Shown piece by piece: positions 53,091 to 61,752 of a stretch of 64,000 nt of DNA (positions within the stretch are counted from its first letter, which is position 1; every line of letters begins with the position of its first letter). Source of the DNA: Streptomyces sp. cf386 (GTDB taxonomy: Bacteria; Actinomycetota; Actinomycetes; Streptomycetales; Streptomycetaceae). The stretch lies in NCBI RefSeq assembly GCF_900103585.1, contig NZ_FNHV01000012.1, positions 1 through 64,000 on the forward strand, given 5' to 3'. Both the position numbers and the translations under genes were made by a program. Below the pieces are notes generated by a model. The model worked only from the letters and a program-made list of their open reading frames with translations. It was not told where the DNA came from and did not search any database.

Positions 53091-53645
53091 TCAGCGCGTC
53101 AGGGGCGGGCGCGGGTCCTGCGGCGCGTCCCCCGGCTCGTCCCTGATGACCTCCCCCTGTACGACCTTGCCATCGGGGCGGTGCATACGAGCCTGCTGGA
53201 AGGCGTCACCGAGTGAACCCGGGGTCGCCTCGCGCAGCTTGCGCTCGAACGTCCGCTCCGCATGACGGCTGAGTGCCTTCTGGACCGGCGGGATCAGCAG
53301 AACGAGACCCACTGCGTCCGAGATCAGGCCCGGCAGCATGATCAGCAGGCCGCCCAGCATCATCAGGCCGTTGCCGCCGCCGCTCGTCGGGGTGCCGCCG
53401 CGTTGCAGCGCTTCGTTCAGGGACTGGAAGGCGCGACGGCCCGCCCGCTTGATCACCACCGAGCCGAGCACCAGGCCGGCGAGCAGCAGCAGGAACACCG
53501 CGAGCCCGCCCACCGCGTCCGCGACCACGGTCAGCAGCCAGATCTCCAGCACCAGCCACGCGGCGATGCCCAGCGGCAGGAACGTACGCAGCCGGGAGCG
53601 TCGGGGCGAGGCGGGGTAGGTGGGGGTCGGTGCGCCAGTCGTCAT
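53091..53645 (-). CDS. fxsA: FxsA family membrane protein
   Basis: A 184-residue membrane protein. Four hydrophobic segments are visible: FLPLGIAAWLVLEIWLLTVV, LAVFLLLLAGLVLGSVVI, LMMLGGLLIMLPGLI, and DAVGLVLLIPPVQ. The GLLIMLPGLISDAVG signature of FxsA follows the basic KRAGRRAF loop. The E. coli namesake relieves phage T7 exclusion by the F plasmid when overproduced, but its normal role is unknown. It lies 101 bases downstream of the ppm gene on the same strand. Confidence 0.92.
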   Translation of the reverse strand: MTTGAPTPTYPASPRRSRLRTFLPLGIAAWLVLEIWLLTVVADAVGGLAVFLLLLAGLVLGSVVIKRAGRRAFQSLNEALQRGGTPTSGGGNGLMMLGGLLIMLPGLISDAVGLVLLIPPVQKALSRHAERTFERKLREATPGSLGDAFQQARMHRPDGKVVQGEVIRDEPGDAPQDPRPPLTR

Positions 53646-53746
53646 GCGTCCAGTGTGCCTGGGTCCGGCTCAGAGCGGGATAAGGGGACGGCCGACGACG
53701 CCTGTGCGGTCATGGGCGGCGCCTGTGACGGCTGAACGTGGGTCGA

Positions 53747-54589
53747 CTACGACTGTGACGGCGACGAGGGCGACGAGGGCGACGAGGGCGACGACGAAGG
53801 CTTGGCACGGCGGCCCATCAGCTTGCCCACCCGCTCCTGCGCTCCCCACGACGTGACCCGCCACAGCGCCTCGACCAGGATGTCGCGGCTCATCTTCGAG
53901 TCACCGAGTTCGCGCTCGACGAAGGTGATGGGCACCTCGACGACATGGAACCCGGCCTTGACCGCGCGGCGGGCGAGGTCGACCTGGAAGCAGTAGCCCT
54001 GGGAGGCGACGTCGTCAAGGCCCAGTCCTTCGAGGGTCTCGCGGCGGAAGGCACGGTAGCCGCCGGTGATGTCGCGCAGCGGGAGGTCCAGGGCGAGCCG
54101 GGAGTAGAGGCTGCCGCCGCGGGAGATGAACTCGCGGGACTTCGGCCAGTTCACGACCCGGCCGCCGGGCACCCAGCGGGAGCCGAGGACGAGGTCGGCA
54201 CCCTTGAGGGCGGTCAGCAGGCGGGGAAGTTCCTCGGGCTGGTGGGAGCCGTCGGCGTCCATCTCGATCAGGACGCCGTAGCCGTTCTCCATGCCCCAGC
54301 GGAAGCCCGCGAGGTAGGCGGCGCCGAGGCCCTCCTTGCCCTTGCGGTGCAGGACCTGGACGTGGTCGTCCTCGGCGGCCAGTTCGTCGGCGAGCTTGCC
54401 GGTGCCGTCGGGGCTGTTGTCGTCGGCCACGAGCACATGCGCCGCGGGGACCGCCTTGCGGACCCGGCCGACGATGCCCTTGATGTTCTCCGCCTCGTTG
54501 TAGGTCGGAATGATCACCAACGCCGTGCCGAGCGGCCCGAACCGCTTCCCTCGGTCCGGTGCCGCGAGGTCCCCGTCGCCGTCGTTCAC
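53747..54589 (-). CDS. ppm1: polyprenol-phosphate mannose synthase (dolichol-phosphate mannosyltransferase type, GT2)
   Basis: A 280-residue GT2 enzyme that makes polyprenyl phosphate mannose from GDP-mannose, the donor for protein O-mannosylation and lipoglycans outside the membrane. The GT2 start ALVIIPTYNEAENI is followed by VADDNSPDGTG, the metal-binding DADGSHQPEELP, and GGYRAFRRETLEGL. No C-terminal membrane anchor is present; instead the protein ends in a repetitive SSPSSPSSPS tail encoded by a nine-base repeat. The GTG at 54589 has GAAGGGG before it; the open frame continues upstream without support. The S. coelicolor equivalent is Ppm1, whose loss affects phage sensitivity and antibiotic susceptibility. 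Confidence 0.93.
   Translation of the reverse strand: MNDGDGDLAAPDRGKRFGPLGTALVIIPTYNEAENIKGIVGRVRKAVPAAHVLVADDNSPDGTGKLADELAAEDDHVQVLHRKGKEGLGAAYLAGFRWGMENGYGVLIEMDADGSHQPEELPRLLTALKGADLVLGSRWVPGGRVVNWPKSREFISRGGSLYSRLALDLPLRDITGGYRAFRRETLEGLGLDDVASQGYCFQVDLARRAVKAGFHVVEVPITFVERELGDSKMSRDILVEALWRVTSWGAQERVGKLMGRRAKPSSSPSSPSSPSSPSQS
53761..53797. repeat. 9-bp tandem repeat at the 3' end of ppm1
   Basis: GGCGACGAG-type nonamers are repeated about four times and encode the Ser-Ser-Pro tail of the mannose synthase. Because the unit is three codons long, copy-number changes would keep the frame. Confidence 0.7.
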
Positions 54590-55165
54590 TGCTGCCCCTT
54601 CACATCCGTACGCAGACATCCACCATAGTGGTCGCGGCCTGGGCCGACGCGACAGCACGTTCGTATGGTGGTGTCGATTCCACAAGAGCGGGGTAAGGCT
54701 GACTTTTCGGGGACCGGATACGTCGGTTTCGCACTCTCTGCTGGTGTTCGCGCCTTCTGCGGATGGGGGCCCGGCGCCCTTCGGGCCGACCTGGGGCCCG
54801 CTGGCTGCGGGTCGACCGAAAGCCGTTGTCTACTGAGCGCCCGGGCCCCACCCGGGTCACACCTCCCCGATCGGCCGCGACGTTCCGTCGTCGCCGCGCG
54901 GACGCTGAGCCTGGCTCCCAGTGGCGGTGCCCCGGTGCGGCACACCGTCCCTGACCCAGCGGCGTCGCGGCGGTTCCCGGAAGATCCGCGGGCCCCGATC
55001 GGGCGTCCGGTGGTGGACTCGGCCGAACCTACCGGCCCCGGGCCTCCGCCTGTCAACAGCCGTTTGACCTGCGGGTCTTCGCCCACATCGCTGGTCAGCG
55101 CGGAGGATGCGCAGGTCGCGCGCCGGGGTGGTGCGCAGCGATCGCATGCGCGCCACCCCGGGAGA
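54590..55165. other. 576-base geneless stretch between ppm1 and the amidohydrolase
   Basis: It contains the ppm1 promoter side on the right of 54590 and the hairpin at 55123-55161. Open frames on both strands lack start signals and family-like sequence. There are several GGGCCC/CCCGGG short palindromes (about 54766-54860). No tRNA-like cloverleaf was recognised. Confidence 0.4.
55123..55161. terminator. terminator after the amidohydrolase gene
   Basis: CCGGGGTGG (55123-55131) and CCACCCCGG (55153-55161) are perfect inverted arms, extended by TGCGC/GCGCG near-pairs, five bases beyond the stop codon of the minus-strand gene. Confidence 0.75.
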
Positions 55166-56770
55166 TCACTCGCCCGGCCGTACGAAGACCGTTCGTCCGC
55201 CCACGACCGTGCGCAGGCAGATCGGCAGCTCGCGGCCCGGCGACAGATCGGGCAGGCCAGGGGTGCCGGAGCGGGGGTCGGTGGACCAGCGAGCGACCCG
55301 GTCGTCAGGGGCCTGGACCACCAGTTCGCCGGTGCGCCACACCGCGTAGTCGGCGGGCGCACCCGGCACCAGGACGCCCGCGTCGTCGCGCCCGACCGCC
55401 CGCCAGCCGCCCCGCGTATGCGCCGTGAACGCGGCACGCACGGAGACGCGGTGCTCGGGCGTGTGGTGGAACGCGGCGGCGCGGACCGTCCCCCAGGGGT
55501 CGAGGGGCGTGACCGGGCTGTCGGAGCCGAAGGCGAGCGGGACGCCGGCGCGCAGCAGGGCCGCGAAGGGGTTCAGGGTGCGGGCCCGTTCGGCGCCCAG
55601 GCGTTGCGCGTACATGCCCTCCTCGCCGCCCCACAGCGCGTCGAACGCGGGCTGGACCGAAGCGGTCAGGCCGAGCTCGGCGAAAGCCGCGACGGTCTCC
55701 GGCATGAGCATCTCGGCGTGCTCGACGCGATGGCGGGCGGCGCGGATACGGGCGAGACCGAGCTTCTCGGCGGCTGTGCGCACGCCCTCCACGACGGCGG
55801 TCACGGCGGCGTCGCCGATCGCGTGGAAGCCCGCCTGGAGGCCTGCCTCGGTGCAGGCGGCGACATGGGCGGCGACGGCGGCGGCGTCGAGGTAGGCGGT
55901 GCCGGTGTGGGCCGCGTCGGCGTACGGCTGGTGCAGGCAGGCCGTGTGCGAGCCGAGGGCGCCGTCGACGAAGAGGTCGCCGGCCGCGCCGATCGCGCCC
56001 AGCTCGCGCGCTTTCTGGACGTCCTGCTCCGCCCAGTAGCCGACGACCCGCGGTCCGGGTTCCCCGGCTGCCGAGCGCAGCAGCCCGGTGAAGTCGTCCT
56101 CGGAGGAGATGTCCGGCCCGCCGCACTCATGGACGGTGCCGATGCCGAGGGAGGCGGCGTGGTCGAGGGCCGCGCGCTGTGCCTCGACGCGCTGGGCCGG
56201 CGTGATCGCCTCCAGCGCGGTGGCGCGTACGGCGTGGTGGGCACCGGCGACGAGCGGGGCGTCGCCCGCGCCCTGCTCGCCGGGTGTCATGTCCAGCAGG
56301 GCCGTCGTGACGACCGCCGAGTGGACGTCGATGCGGGACAGGTAGAGCGGTCGGCCACCGGTGGCCTCGTCGAGCTCGGCGCGCGTCGGGGGACGGCCAC
56401 CGGGCCAGCGGGAGGCGTCCCAGCCATGACCGAGGAGCACCTTGTCCTGCGGGCGGGCGGCGGCGAAGTCCCGTACGAGGGCGAGGGCCGCGTCGAGGGA
56501 GGGCGCGCCGGACAGGTCGAGGCCGGTCAGCGCGAGGCCCGTGGCGGTCGTGTGCACGTGGGCGTCGGTGAACGCGGGCGTGACCAGGGCACCGTCCAGA
56601 TCGACGACCTCGTCCACGCCGTCCGCGAAGGCGTCGGCGGCCCCCTCGGACCCCACCCAGGCAATCTGTCCGCGCTCCACGACCATCGCGGTGGCGAAGG
56701 GATCGGCGGGGCTGTGGACTTCTCCACGGCGGAGGAGGACGGTCTTCGGCTCGGAACTGCGCTCACTCAT
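55166..56770 (-). CDS. amidohydrolase family 3 protein (YtcJ-like)
   Basis: A 534-residue metal-dependent hydrolase. The metal-binding HxH is in FTDAHVHTTATGL, further ligands are in LGHGWDASRW and RVEHAEML, and SDSPVTPLDPWGTVRAA is near the end. Members hydrolyse N-acyl or N-formyl bonds, but specific substrates are rarely known. No signal peptide is present. The start at 56770 is taken because MSERSSEP is the last methionine before the beta-strand domain. The Lrp gene lies 72 bases upstream on the same strand. Confidence 0.88.
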   Translation of the reverse strand: MSERSSEPKTVLLRRGEVHSPADPFATAMVVERGQIAWVGSEGAADAFADGVDEVVDLDGALVTPAFTDAHVHTTATGLALTGLDLSGAPSLDAALALVRDFAAARPQDKVLLGHGWDASRWPGGRPPTRAELDEATGGRPLYLSRIDVHSAVVTTALLDMTPGEQGAGDAPLVAGAHHAVRATALEAITPAQRVEAQRAALDHAASLGIGTVHECGGPDISSEDDFTGLLRSAAGEPGPRVVGYWAEQDVQKARELGAIGAAGDLFVDGALGSHTACLHQPYADAAHTGTAYLDAAAVAAHVAACTEAGLQAGFHAIGDAAVTAVVEGVRTAAEKLGLARIRAARHRVEHAEMLMPETVAAFAELGLTASVQPAFDALWGGEEGMYAQRLGAERARTLNPFAALLRAGVPLAFGSDSPVTPLDPWGTVRAAAFHHTPEHRVSVRAAFTAHTRGGWRAVGRDDAGVLVPGAPADYAVWRTGELVVQAPDDRVARWSTDPRSGTPGLPDLSPGRELPICLRTVVGGRTVFVRPGE

Positions 56771-56842
56771 GGAGAACAGTCTCGCGCCTGCCCCCGTCAC
56801 CTCTGGACAGGGGGCAGGCTCAACGGCGCAGACCCACGACGA

Positions 56843-57283
56843 TCAAATGCGCGGCGGCCGCGCCTCATACGGCGTCGACAACACCACGGTCGTCCGAGTC
56901 GACACGCCCGCCAGCGCCCGCAGCCGGCTCAGCAGCTCCTCCAGCTCGTGCGGCGTGGCCACCCGAACCTTGAGGATGTAGTTCTCGTCGCCCGCGACGC
57001 TGTGACAGGCCTCGATCTCGGGAACCCCGGCCAGCCGTTCCGCGATGTCGTCGGGGGCGCTGGGATCGAACGGCTTCACCGAGATGAACGCGGTCATCGG
57101 CAGCCCCACGGCCTCGGAATCCACCACCGCGGCGTAGCCACGGATGACGCCGCGCTGCTCCAGTCGCCGCACTCTCTGGTGCACGGCAGACGTGGACAGG
57201 CCCGTGGCCTTGCCCAGGTCGGTGTAGCTCATCCGCCCGTCCTTGACGAGCAGCTGCACGATCTGTCGGTCCAGCTCCTCCAT
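56843..57283 (-). CDS. Lrp/AsnC family transcriptional regulator
   Basis: A 146-residue regulator. The N-terminal helix-turn-helix (MEELDRQIVQLLVKDGRMSY, then LGKATGLSTSAVHQRVRRLE) is followed by the ligand-binding RAM domain with AFISVKPFD, HSVAGDENYILKVRV, and VSTRTTVVLST. Such proteins sense an amino acid and usually control amino-acid genes. The ATG at 57283 starts exactly at the family N-terminus. It may regulate the downstream amidohydrolase or the divergent gene at 57553. Confidence 0.93.
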   Translation of the reverse strand: MEELDRQIVQLLVKDGRMSYTDLGKATGLSTSAVHQRVRRLEQRGVIRGYAAVVDSEAVGLPMTAFISVKPFDPSAPDDIAERLAGVPEIEACHSVAGDENYILKVRVATPHELEELLSRLRALAGVSTRTTVVLSTPYEARPPRI

Positions 57284-57552
57284 GGCGCAAGAACCTACAG
57301 TGCGGCTGATCTCCTCGGATACCTGAGCAGCCCAGGTCATGCCCTGTTTGTGATGTGACCGAGGGACGACTGTGGGCCGCCTGAGGGACAAACCGGCCGC
57401 CTCGGGCACCTGCGGGCGGCATGTGACGAACGCCACAGGCCCCGAACAGGCTCCGTGATGTGCCCGTGATTAACGCCGAGATCCGGCGGGAAGTGCTTGC
57501 TGTGGTCGAGGCCGCAGTGCCTTCACGGCCCCAGCCCGAGGGGGAGTTATCC

Positions 57553-57990
57553 ATGCAGAGTCTTAAGCGCCCTGGTCGTACCGCGCCCAAGCGCCTTCAG
57601 TCAGTCGTCGAGCCCGCTCCGGAGGGCGTCGAACCCGACGACTTCGACGACGAAGAGCTGGACGCGTACGACACCTTCGAGATGTACCGGGTGATCTGCC
57701 CGAACTGCGCGCAGCCCATCGCCCTGCTGGCCGACGAGGAGGTCCTGCCGGAGCACGCGCTGTGCGCCTCGCCGTGGAATCCGTTCGGCCTCACGGTCTG
57801 CGCCGGTACGGGCCGCAAGGCCGCCGAGGCAGGTTCCGCGGACGAGTCCGAGGAGCCCCACGAGCAGGAGCTGGCCCTTCTGTTGACGCTCCCTCAGGGG
57901 CTGAACTGGCGGACCCAGCCCTTCTCGCACGTCGGCGGACCGGGCTCGCGCCCCATCAGGATCCCGGCGATGCGTCGCCAGGCCGCCTGA
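57553..57990 (+). CDS. small acidic protein with CxxC pairs, hypothetical
   Basis: A 145-residue protein with an acidic stretch (DDFDDEELDAYDTFE) followed by CPNCAQPIALLADEEVLPEH, then further cysteines in HALCASPWNPFGLTVCAGTG, so a zinc-binding fold is possible. The C-terminal half carries QGLNWRTQPFSHVGG. I do not recognise a family. GGGGAG precedes the ATG at 57553 by seven bases. It is divergent from the Lrp gene and convergent with the phosphotransferase. Confidence 0.78.
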   Translation: MQSLKRPGRTAPKRLQSVVEPAPEGVEPDDFDDEELDAYDTFEMYRVICPNCAQPIALLADEEVLPEHALCASPWNPFGLTVCAGTGRKAAEAGSADESEEPHEQELALLLTLPQGLNWRTQPFSHVGGPGSRPIRIPAMRRQAA

Positions 57991-58012
57991 GCGACCGCAC
58001 CGGTCGCTTCGC

Positions 58013-59110
58013 TCAATCCCAGTAGCTGCCCTGCACCATGGCTCGCAGGCTGCCGTGGTGCAGGATCAGTGTGTCCGGGTCCGCCGGGACGGCGACTTCG
58101 CCGAAGTACGCCTGGCGGTAGGCGATCCGCAGCATGACGACGGCGTGCCGCAAGGCGGCGTACAGCGTGTAGAAGTCCATGTCGCGCGGCGTGTGGCCGG
58201 TGAGGTCCGCATAGCGGGCCTCGATCCGGTCGCGGCGCAGGAAGTCGGGCAGCCCGCGCTGTCCGAAGGCGACCGTCAGGTCGTGGAAGAAGCGGTGCAG
58301 ATAGACGGTCCAGCCGAGGTCGACCTCGCGCGGGGCCAGGGCCGCCATCTCCCAGTCGAGAACGGCGGCGGGTTCGAAACCGTCGTAGATGACGTTCCCG
58401 ATGCGCGCGTCACCCCAGTTGAGCACCGGCGCGCCCGGATCGTGCGGCCAGAGCTCCTCCAGGCGCTCGAACGCGTCCTCGATGAGCGGTGAGCGGACCA
58501 GTCCGTCAACCACCCATTCGTAGTACGCGCGTTGAGCAGTGACATGCCGCCGCAGCGCGTCGTCCTCGCCCGGAAGCGCGAGAAACTCGGCTTCCCTCAG
58601 CGGGACTTGGTCGTGCAGCCGGGCCAGCAGTCCGATGGTGGCCGCCTCCAGGTGCTCGCGCTCGGCTTCGCTCGCCGCGTGCAGCCAGTTGCCCTCGTAG
58701 GTGTACGGCATGACGTCGGGCGGCACGCGCCCCTCGACGCGCTCCATGACGAAGAAGGGCGTCCCGAGCGGGCCGGGGTTCTCCTCCAGCCACAACACCT
58801 TCGGCACGGGCAGATCGGTGTGCTCGGCCACGACGCGCATCGTCCGGTACTGGCGCGGCATGTCGTACACCGGGAAGACGGTGTACGCCGCCGGATCCGC
58901 CGCGAGCCGCAACGCACAGGCGCGCACCGGCGGTTCGGGGTGCTCGATGTCGAAGAGCAGGGTCTCGCTGGACAGGCCGTTCGACTCGGGGACGGTGACG
59001 CCGACCGACTTCGCGCCGGGCAGCCGGGTGCCGAGCCAGGCGGTGAGGCGGCGGGTTAGTTCCTCGGGGTCGCGGGTGGTGGTGCGCGGGCGCGGTGCCG
59101 TGGCTGCCAT
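58013..59110 (-). CDS. phosphotransferase family protein (APH/ACAD10-like kinase)
   Basis: A 365-residue kinase-fold protein of the aminoglycoside phosphotransferase/choline kinase group. The catalytic loop is LNWGDARIGNVIYD, with Asp as base and Asn for metal, and the following metal-binding motif is VLDWEMAALAP. The N-terminal lobe has GLSSETLLFDIE as ATP loop and FFVMERVEGRVPP as hinge. Relatives in actinobacteria occur near acyl-CoA genes, as with the ACAD10 kinase domain that phosphorylates 4-hydroxy acids; antibiotic inactivation is less likely. It starts 12 bases after the upstream gene. Confidence 0.88.
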   Translation of the reverse strand: MAATAPRPRTTTRDPEELTRRLTAWLGTRLPGAKSVGVTVPESNGLSSETLLFDIEHPEPPVRACALRLAADPAAYTVFPVYDMPRQYRTMRVVAEHTDLPVPKVLWLEENPGPLGTPFFVMERVEGRVPPDVMPYTYEGNWLHAASEAEREHLEAATIGLLARLHDQVPLREAEFLALPGEDDALRRHVTAQRAYYEWVVDGLVRSPLIEDAFERLEELWPHDPGAPVLNWGDARIGNVIYDGFEPAAVLDWEMAALAPREVDLGWTVYLHRFFHDLTVAFGQRGLPDFLRRDRIEARYADLTGHTPRDMDFYTLYAALRHAVVMLRIAYRQAYFGEVAVPADPDTLILHHGSLRAMVQGSYWD

Positions 59111-59122
59111 GTCCCAAACCCC

Positions 59123-60226
59123 CTACGGTGCGACCGACTTGAAGTCCGCGAACCCGCTCGGGTCGTGCCGCCCGAACGAGCCGTGCTCGAAGATTCCGTG
59201 GCCGACCCTGCCGTCCAGCCGGAACCGCGCGGCGTGATCGGTGACGCCGTACGCGGCCAACGGGTGGGCCTCGGTGAGGTCGTAGCTGCGCCGGTCGACC
59301 CATCCGCGCCCTTGCCAGGTGCCGTGCTGCCAGTCCTCGGCCGGCGGGTAGCCGGCGCCGATGGCGAGCGCGGACGAGGTGAGGATCTCCACCTCCAGCT
59401 CCTGGGGCTTGCGTACGTCGCCGAGGTGAAGGAGGGCTCGCTCGGGGTGGCGGGTGCCCGAGCGGTAGGTGATCTCGGCCTGGGGCCAGCCGAGTTGGCG
59501 GTCCCGGCGGCCGGGGCGGACCATCGTCGCCTCGCTCAGCGAGCGGTACCCGTCCGCGTCCTCCTGGACGATCACCATCAGGAACCGGTCCTCGAACCGG
59601 ACCGGGCACCAGATCCAGTGGAAGCCCTCGGTCGGACGCTCCTCAGCGAACCGCCCGCCCTCCTCCCCCGGTATCGGCCGCACACCCCAACTGCGATCAC
59701 GTGTACCGGTCCACTCGCCAGGGACGACGCGGAACTCCTGCCCGCCCGCGCGCACGACACCCGCCACTCCGCCCGCCTGCACGAAGCGGCGCCCTTCGAG
59801 GGTGAGCCGGTCGCCGCGGTGCTGGAGGTGGTGGGGTTCCCACAGGGCGGGGAAGTCGGCGGTCCAGGTGATGTCGTACGACAACGTGTCGTCGTCGCAG
59901 GTCAGCCGCAGCCGGCGCAGCGGCTCAGCCACCTCGATGCGCAGCGGCCCGACGGCAAGCCGCATCCGGTCCTTACCGAGTGCGTCCGAGGCCCGCACCG
60001 CGTGCAGCGTGTCCCCCACCCGCAGGGTCGCGTACGCGTCGATCACCCCGACGTTGGGGTACACCCCGAGGCCGAGGATCAGCAGGGCACGCCCCTCGTG
60101 GTCGAGGATGTGGAAGATGCACCGGTCGTAGGCGTTCCGGTCGCTGGTCGCGACGTACTTCATAGACAGGGGTACCTGGTGCACCGGGTACTCGTCGAGC
60201 GGTACCGGACGGTCGTCGTCGGCCAC
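59123..60226 (-). CDS. DUF7065-like hypothetical protein
   Basis: A 367-residue beta-rich soluble protein that resembles the DUF7064/7065 carotenoid-hydratase-like sandwich proteins found beside phosphotransferases in actinobacterial lipid clusters. Conserved-looking stretches are YPVHQVPLSMKYVATSDRNA near the start, GTRDRSWGVRP, and GFHWIWCPVRFEDRF. The GTG at 60226 is strongly supported by GGGAGG eight bases upstream. The family assignment is from memory and moderately sure. It is coupled closely to the phosphotransferase downstream. A palindromic operator lies 27 bases before the start. Confidence 0.72.
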   Translation of the reverse strand: MADDDRPVPLDEYPVHQVPLSMKYVATSDRNAYDRCIFHILDHEGRALLILGLGVYPNVGVIDAYATLRVGDTLHAVRASDALGKDRMRLAVGPLRIEVAEPLRRLRLTCDDDTLSYDITWTADFPALWEPHHLQHRGDRLTLEGRRFVQAGGVAGVVRAGGQEFRVVPGEWTGTRDRSWGVRPIPGEEGGRFAEERPTEGFHWIWCPVRFEDRFLMVIVQEDADGYRSLSEATMVRPGRRDRQLGWPQAEITYRSGTRHPERALLHLGDVRKPQELEVEILTSSALAIGAGYPPAEDWQHGTWQGRGWVDRRSYDLTEAHPLAAYGVTDHAARFRLDGRVGHGIFEHGSFGRHDPSGFADFKSVAP

Positions 60227-60252
60227 GGCAAACCTCCCTGGAGGCGGCTGGG

Positions 60253-60267
60253 CTGACGGTACGTCAG
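60253..60267. promoter_or_regulatory. palindromic operator CTGACG-N3-CGTCAG, copy 2
   Basis: CTGACGGTACGTCAG is a perfect palindrome, extended by one more pair (G/C) on the outside. It lies directly before the DUF7065-like gene on the minus strand. It shares all 12 arm bases with the site at 10026-10040. Confidence 0.6.
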
Positions 60268-60365
60268 CTGCGCTCAGGTGGCCAGAGAGGGTGTCGGACG
60301 TTCGCGAACTCACGCCCTATTCCCACAAGCGGTGACTTGTCCGTCGGCCTCCGCGTTGCCCTGGT

Positions 60366-60617
60366 ATGCCCCCCACGTACTCCGCGACCGGGTCCCAGCG
60401 CCGCGTCTTCGTTCCGCGGCCCGCGGGAACGGTCACGCCGCCGGCGCCCCCGCAGCAGCCGGATCCGCCGATCTACCGCGATCTGATGCGCATGTGGGCC
60501 GACCGCGGCCGCACCCTGCCGGGGCGCCACGACCCGGAGTGGATCCGGCTCACGGCGCCCACGGTCAGGCACGGTCAGTTCAGCGTCCTTCGGGACCTGC
60601 CAGGTGACGGGCGATGA
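60366..60617 (+). CDS. small proline-rich hypothetical protein
   Basis: An 83-residue open frame with Streptomyces-like codon use. The first half is proline-rich (PAGTVTPPAPPQQPDPPIY). The second half, YRDLMRMWADRGRTLPGRHDPEWIRLTA, resembles small proteins I recall in other Streptomyces genomes. No clear ribosome site precedes the ATG, and the 3' end overlaps the convergent acyl-CoA dehydrogenase by 38 bases. It is probably real but could be spurious. Confidence 0.5.
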   Translation: MPPTYSATGSQRRVFVPRPAGTVTPPAPPQQPDPPIYRDLMRMWADRGRTLPGRHDPEWIRLTAPTVRHGQFSVLRDLPGDGR

Positions 60618-61752
60618 CCATCCGCTGGATCTGGTTGGTGCCCTCGACGATCTGCAGGACCTTGGCCTCCCGCATATAGCGCTCGGCCGGGAAGTCCGCG
60701 GTGTAGCCGTACCCGCCGAGGACCTGGACGGCGTCGGTGGTGACCCGCATCGCGGTGTCGGTGCAGTGCAGCTTGGCCATGGCCGCCTGCTTGGCGAACG
60801 GCCGGCCCGCGTCGCGCAGCCGTGCCGCCGCGAGGTACAGCGCGCGGCCCGCCTCGATCTGGGTCGCCATGTCGGCGAGCATGAAGCGCAGGCCCTGGAA
60901 GTCGGCGATCGGCTTGCCGAACTGCCGTCGCTCGGTCGCGTACCGCACCGCCTCGTCCAGCGCGGCCTGGGCCACGCCGATCGCGCAGGCCGCGATGCCG
61001 AGCCGCCCGGAGTCGAGCGCGGCCAGGGCGATCGCGAAGCCCTGGCCCTCGTCGCCGATGCGCCGCTCGTCGGGGACCCGGACGCCGTCGAAGTGGACCT
61101 GGGCGGTGGGTGAGCCCTTCATGCCCATCTTCTTCTCGGGCACCGCGGCGCTCAGCCCCTGCGCGTCGCCGGGCACCAGGAACGCGGTGATCCCGCGCGG
61201 GCCCTCCTCGCCGGTACGCGCCATGACGGTGTAGAAGTCGGCGATGCCGCCGTGGGTGATCCAGGCCTTGTTGCCCGTGATCACCCATTCGTCGCCCTCG
61301 CGCACCGCCTTGGTCCGCAGCGAGGCCGCATCGGACCCGGAGGCCGGCTCGGAGAGGCAGTACGCGCCGAGCAGCCCGCCGCCGAGCATCGCCGGCAGGT
61401 GCTCGACCTGCTGCTGCTTGGTGCCGTAGGTGGCGAGGGCGTAGGAGGCCAGGGTGTGCACGCTGACGCCGAGGCCGACGGTGAGGCGGACCGCGGCGAG
61501 TTCCTCCAGGACCTGGAGGTAGACCTCGTACGGCTGGTCACCGCCGCCGTACTCGGATTCGTACGGCAGACCGAGCAGTCCTGATTCGGAGAGCAGGATG
61601 AAGACCTCGCGCGGGAAGCGTCCGGCGTCCTCCTCCTCGGCCGCCTTCGGGGCGATCTCGCGCTGCGCGATGTCGCGGACGAGCGAGATCAGATCCCGGG
61701 CCTCGTCCGTGGGCAGTTGACGGTCCACCGGCTGCGGGGCGCGGTCGGGCAT
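60580..61752 (-). CDS. acyl-CoA dehydrogenase
   Basis: A 390-residue flavoprotein that introduces a trans-2 double bond into acyl-CoA, the first step of beta-oxidation or branched-chain acid breakdown. Landmarks are the FAD/substrate loops AYCLSEPASGSDAASL and WITGNKAWITHGG, then RRQFGKPIADFQGL, and the end VLGGYGYTADFPAERYMREAK followed by IVEGTNQIQ, where the Glu of VEGT is the usual catalytic base. The ATG at 61752 has GGGAGGAG upstream. It is divergent from the chitinase gene. Confidence 0.94.
   Translation of the reverse strand: MPDRAPQPVDRQLPTDEARDLISLVRDIAQREIAPKAAEEEDAGRFPREVFILLSESGLLGLPYESEYGGGDQPYEVYLQVLEELAAVRLTVGLGVSVHTLASYALATYGTKQQQVEHLPAMLGGGLLGAYCLSEPASGSDAASLRTKAVREGDEWVITGNKAWITHGGIADFYTVMARTGEEGPRGITAFLVPGDAQGLSAAVPEKKMGMKGSPTAQVHFDGVRVPDERRIGDEGQGFAIALAALDSGRLGIAACAIGVAQAALDEAVRYATERRQFGKPIADFQGLRFMLADMATQIEAGRALYLAAARLRDAGRPFAKQAAMAKLHCTDTAMRVTTDAVQVLGGYGYTADFPAERYMREAKVLQIVEGTNQIQRMVIARHLAGPEGR

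Noticed and set aside
54760..54860. Possible tRNA or small RNA in the gap after ppm1
   Set aside because: GC-rich short palindromes are present, but no anticodon arm, T-loop GTTCRA or CCA-like end could be found.
54665..57358. Plus-strand open frame of 897 codons across the ppm1-amidohydrolase-Lrp region
   Set aside because: It crosses a terminator and is antisense to two recognised genes; its composition is that of a shadow frame.
58013..59110. Aminoglycoside resistance phosphotransferase
   Set aside because: The kinase motifs are shared by the whole APH superfamily. Pairing with a DUF7065-like gene fits the metabolic ACAD10-like group better.
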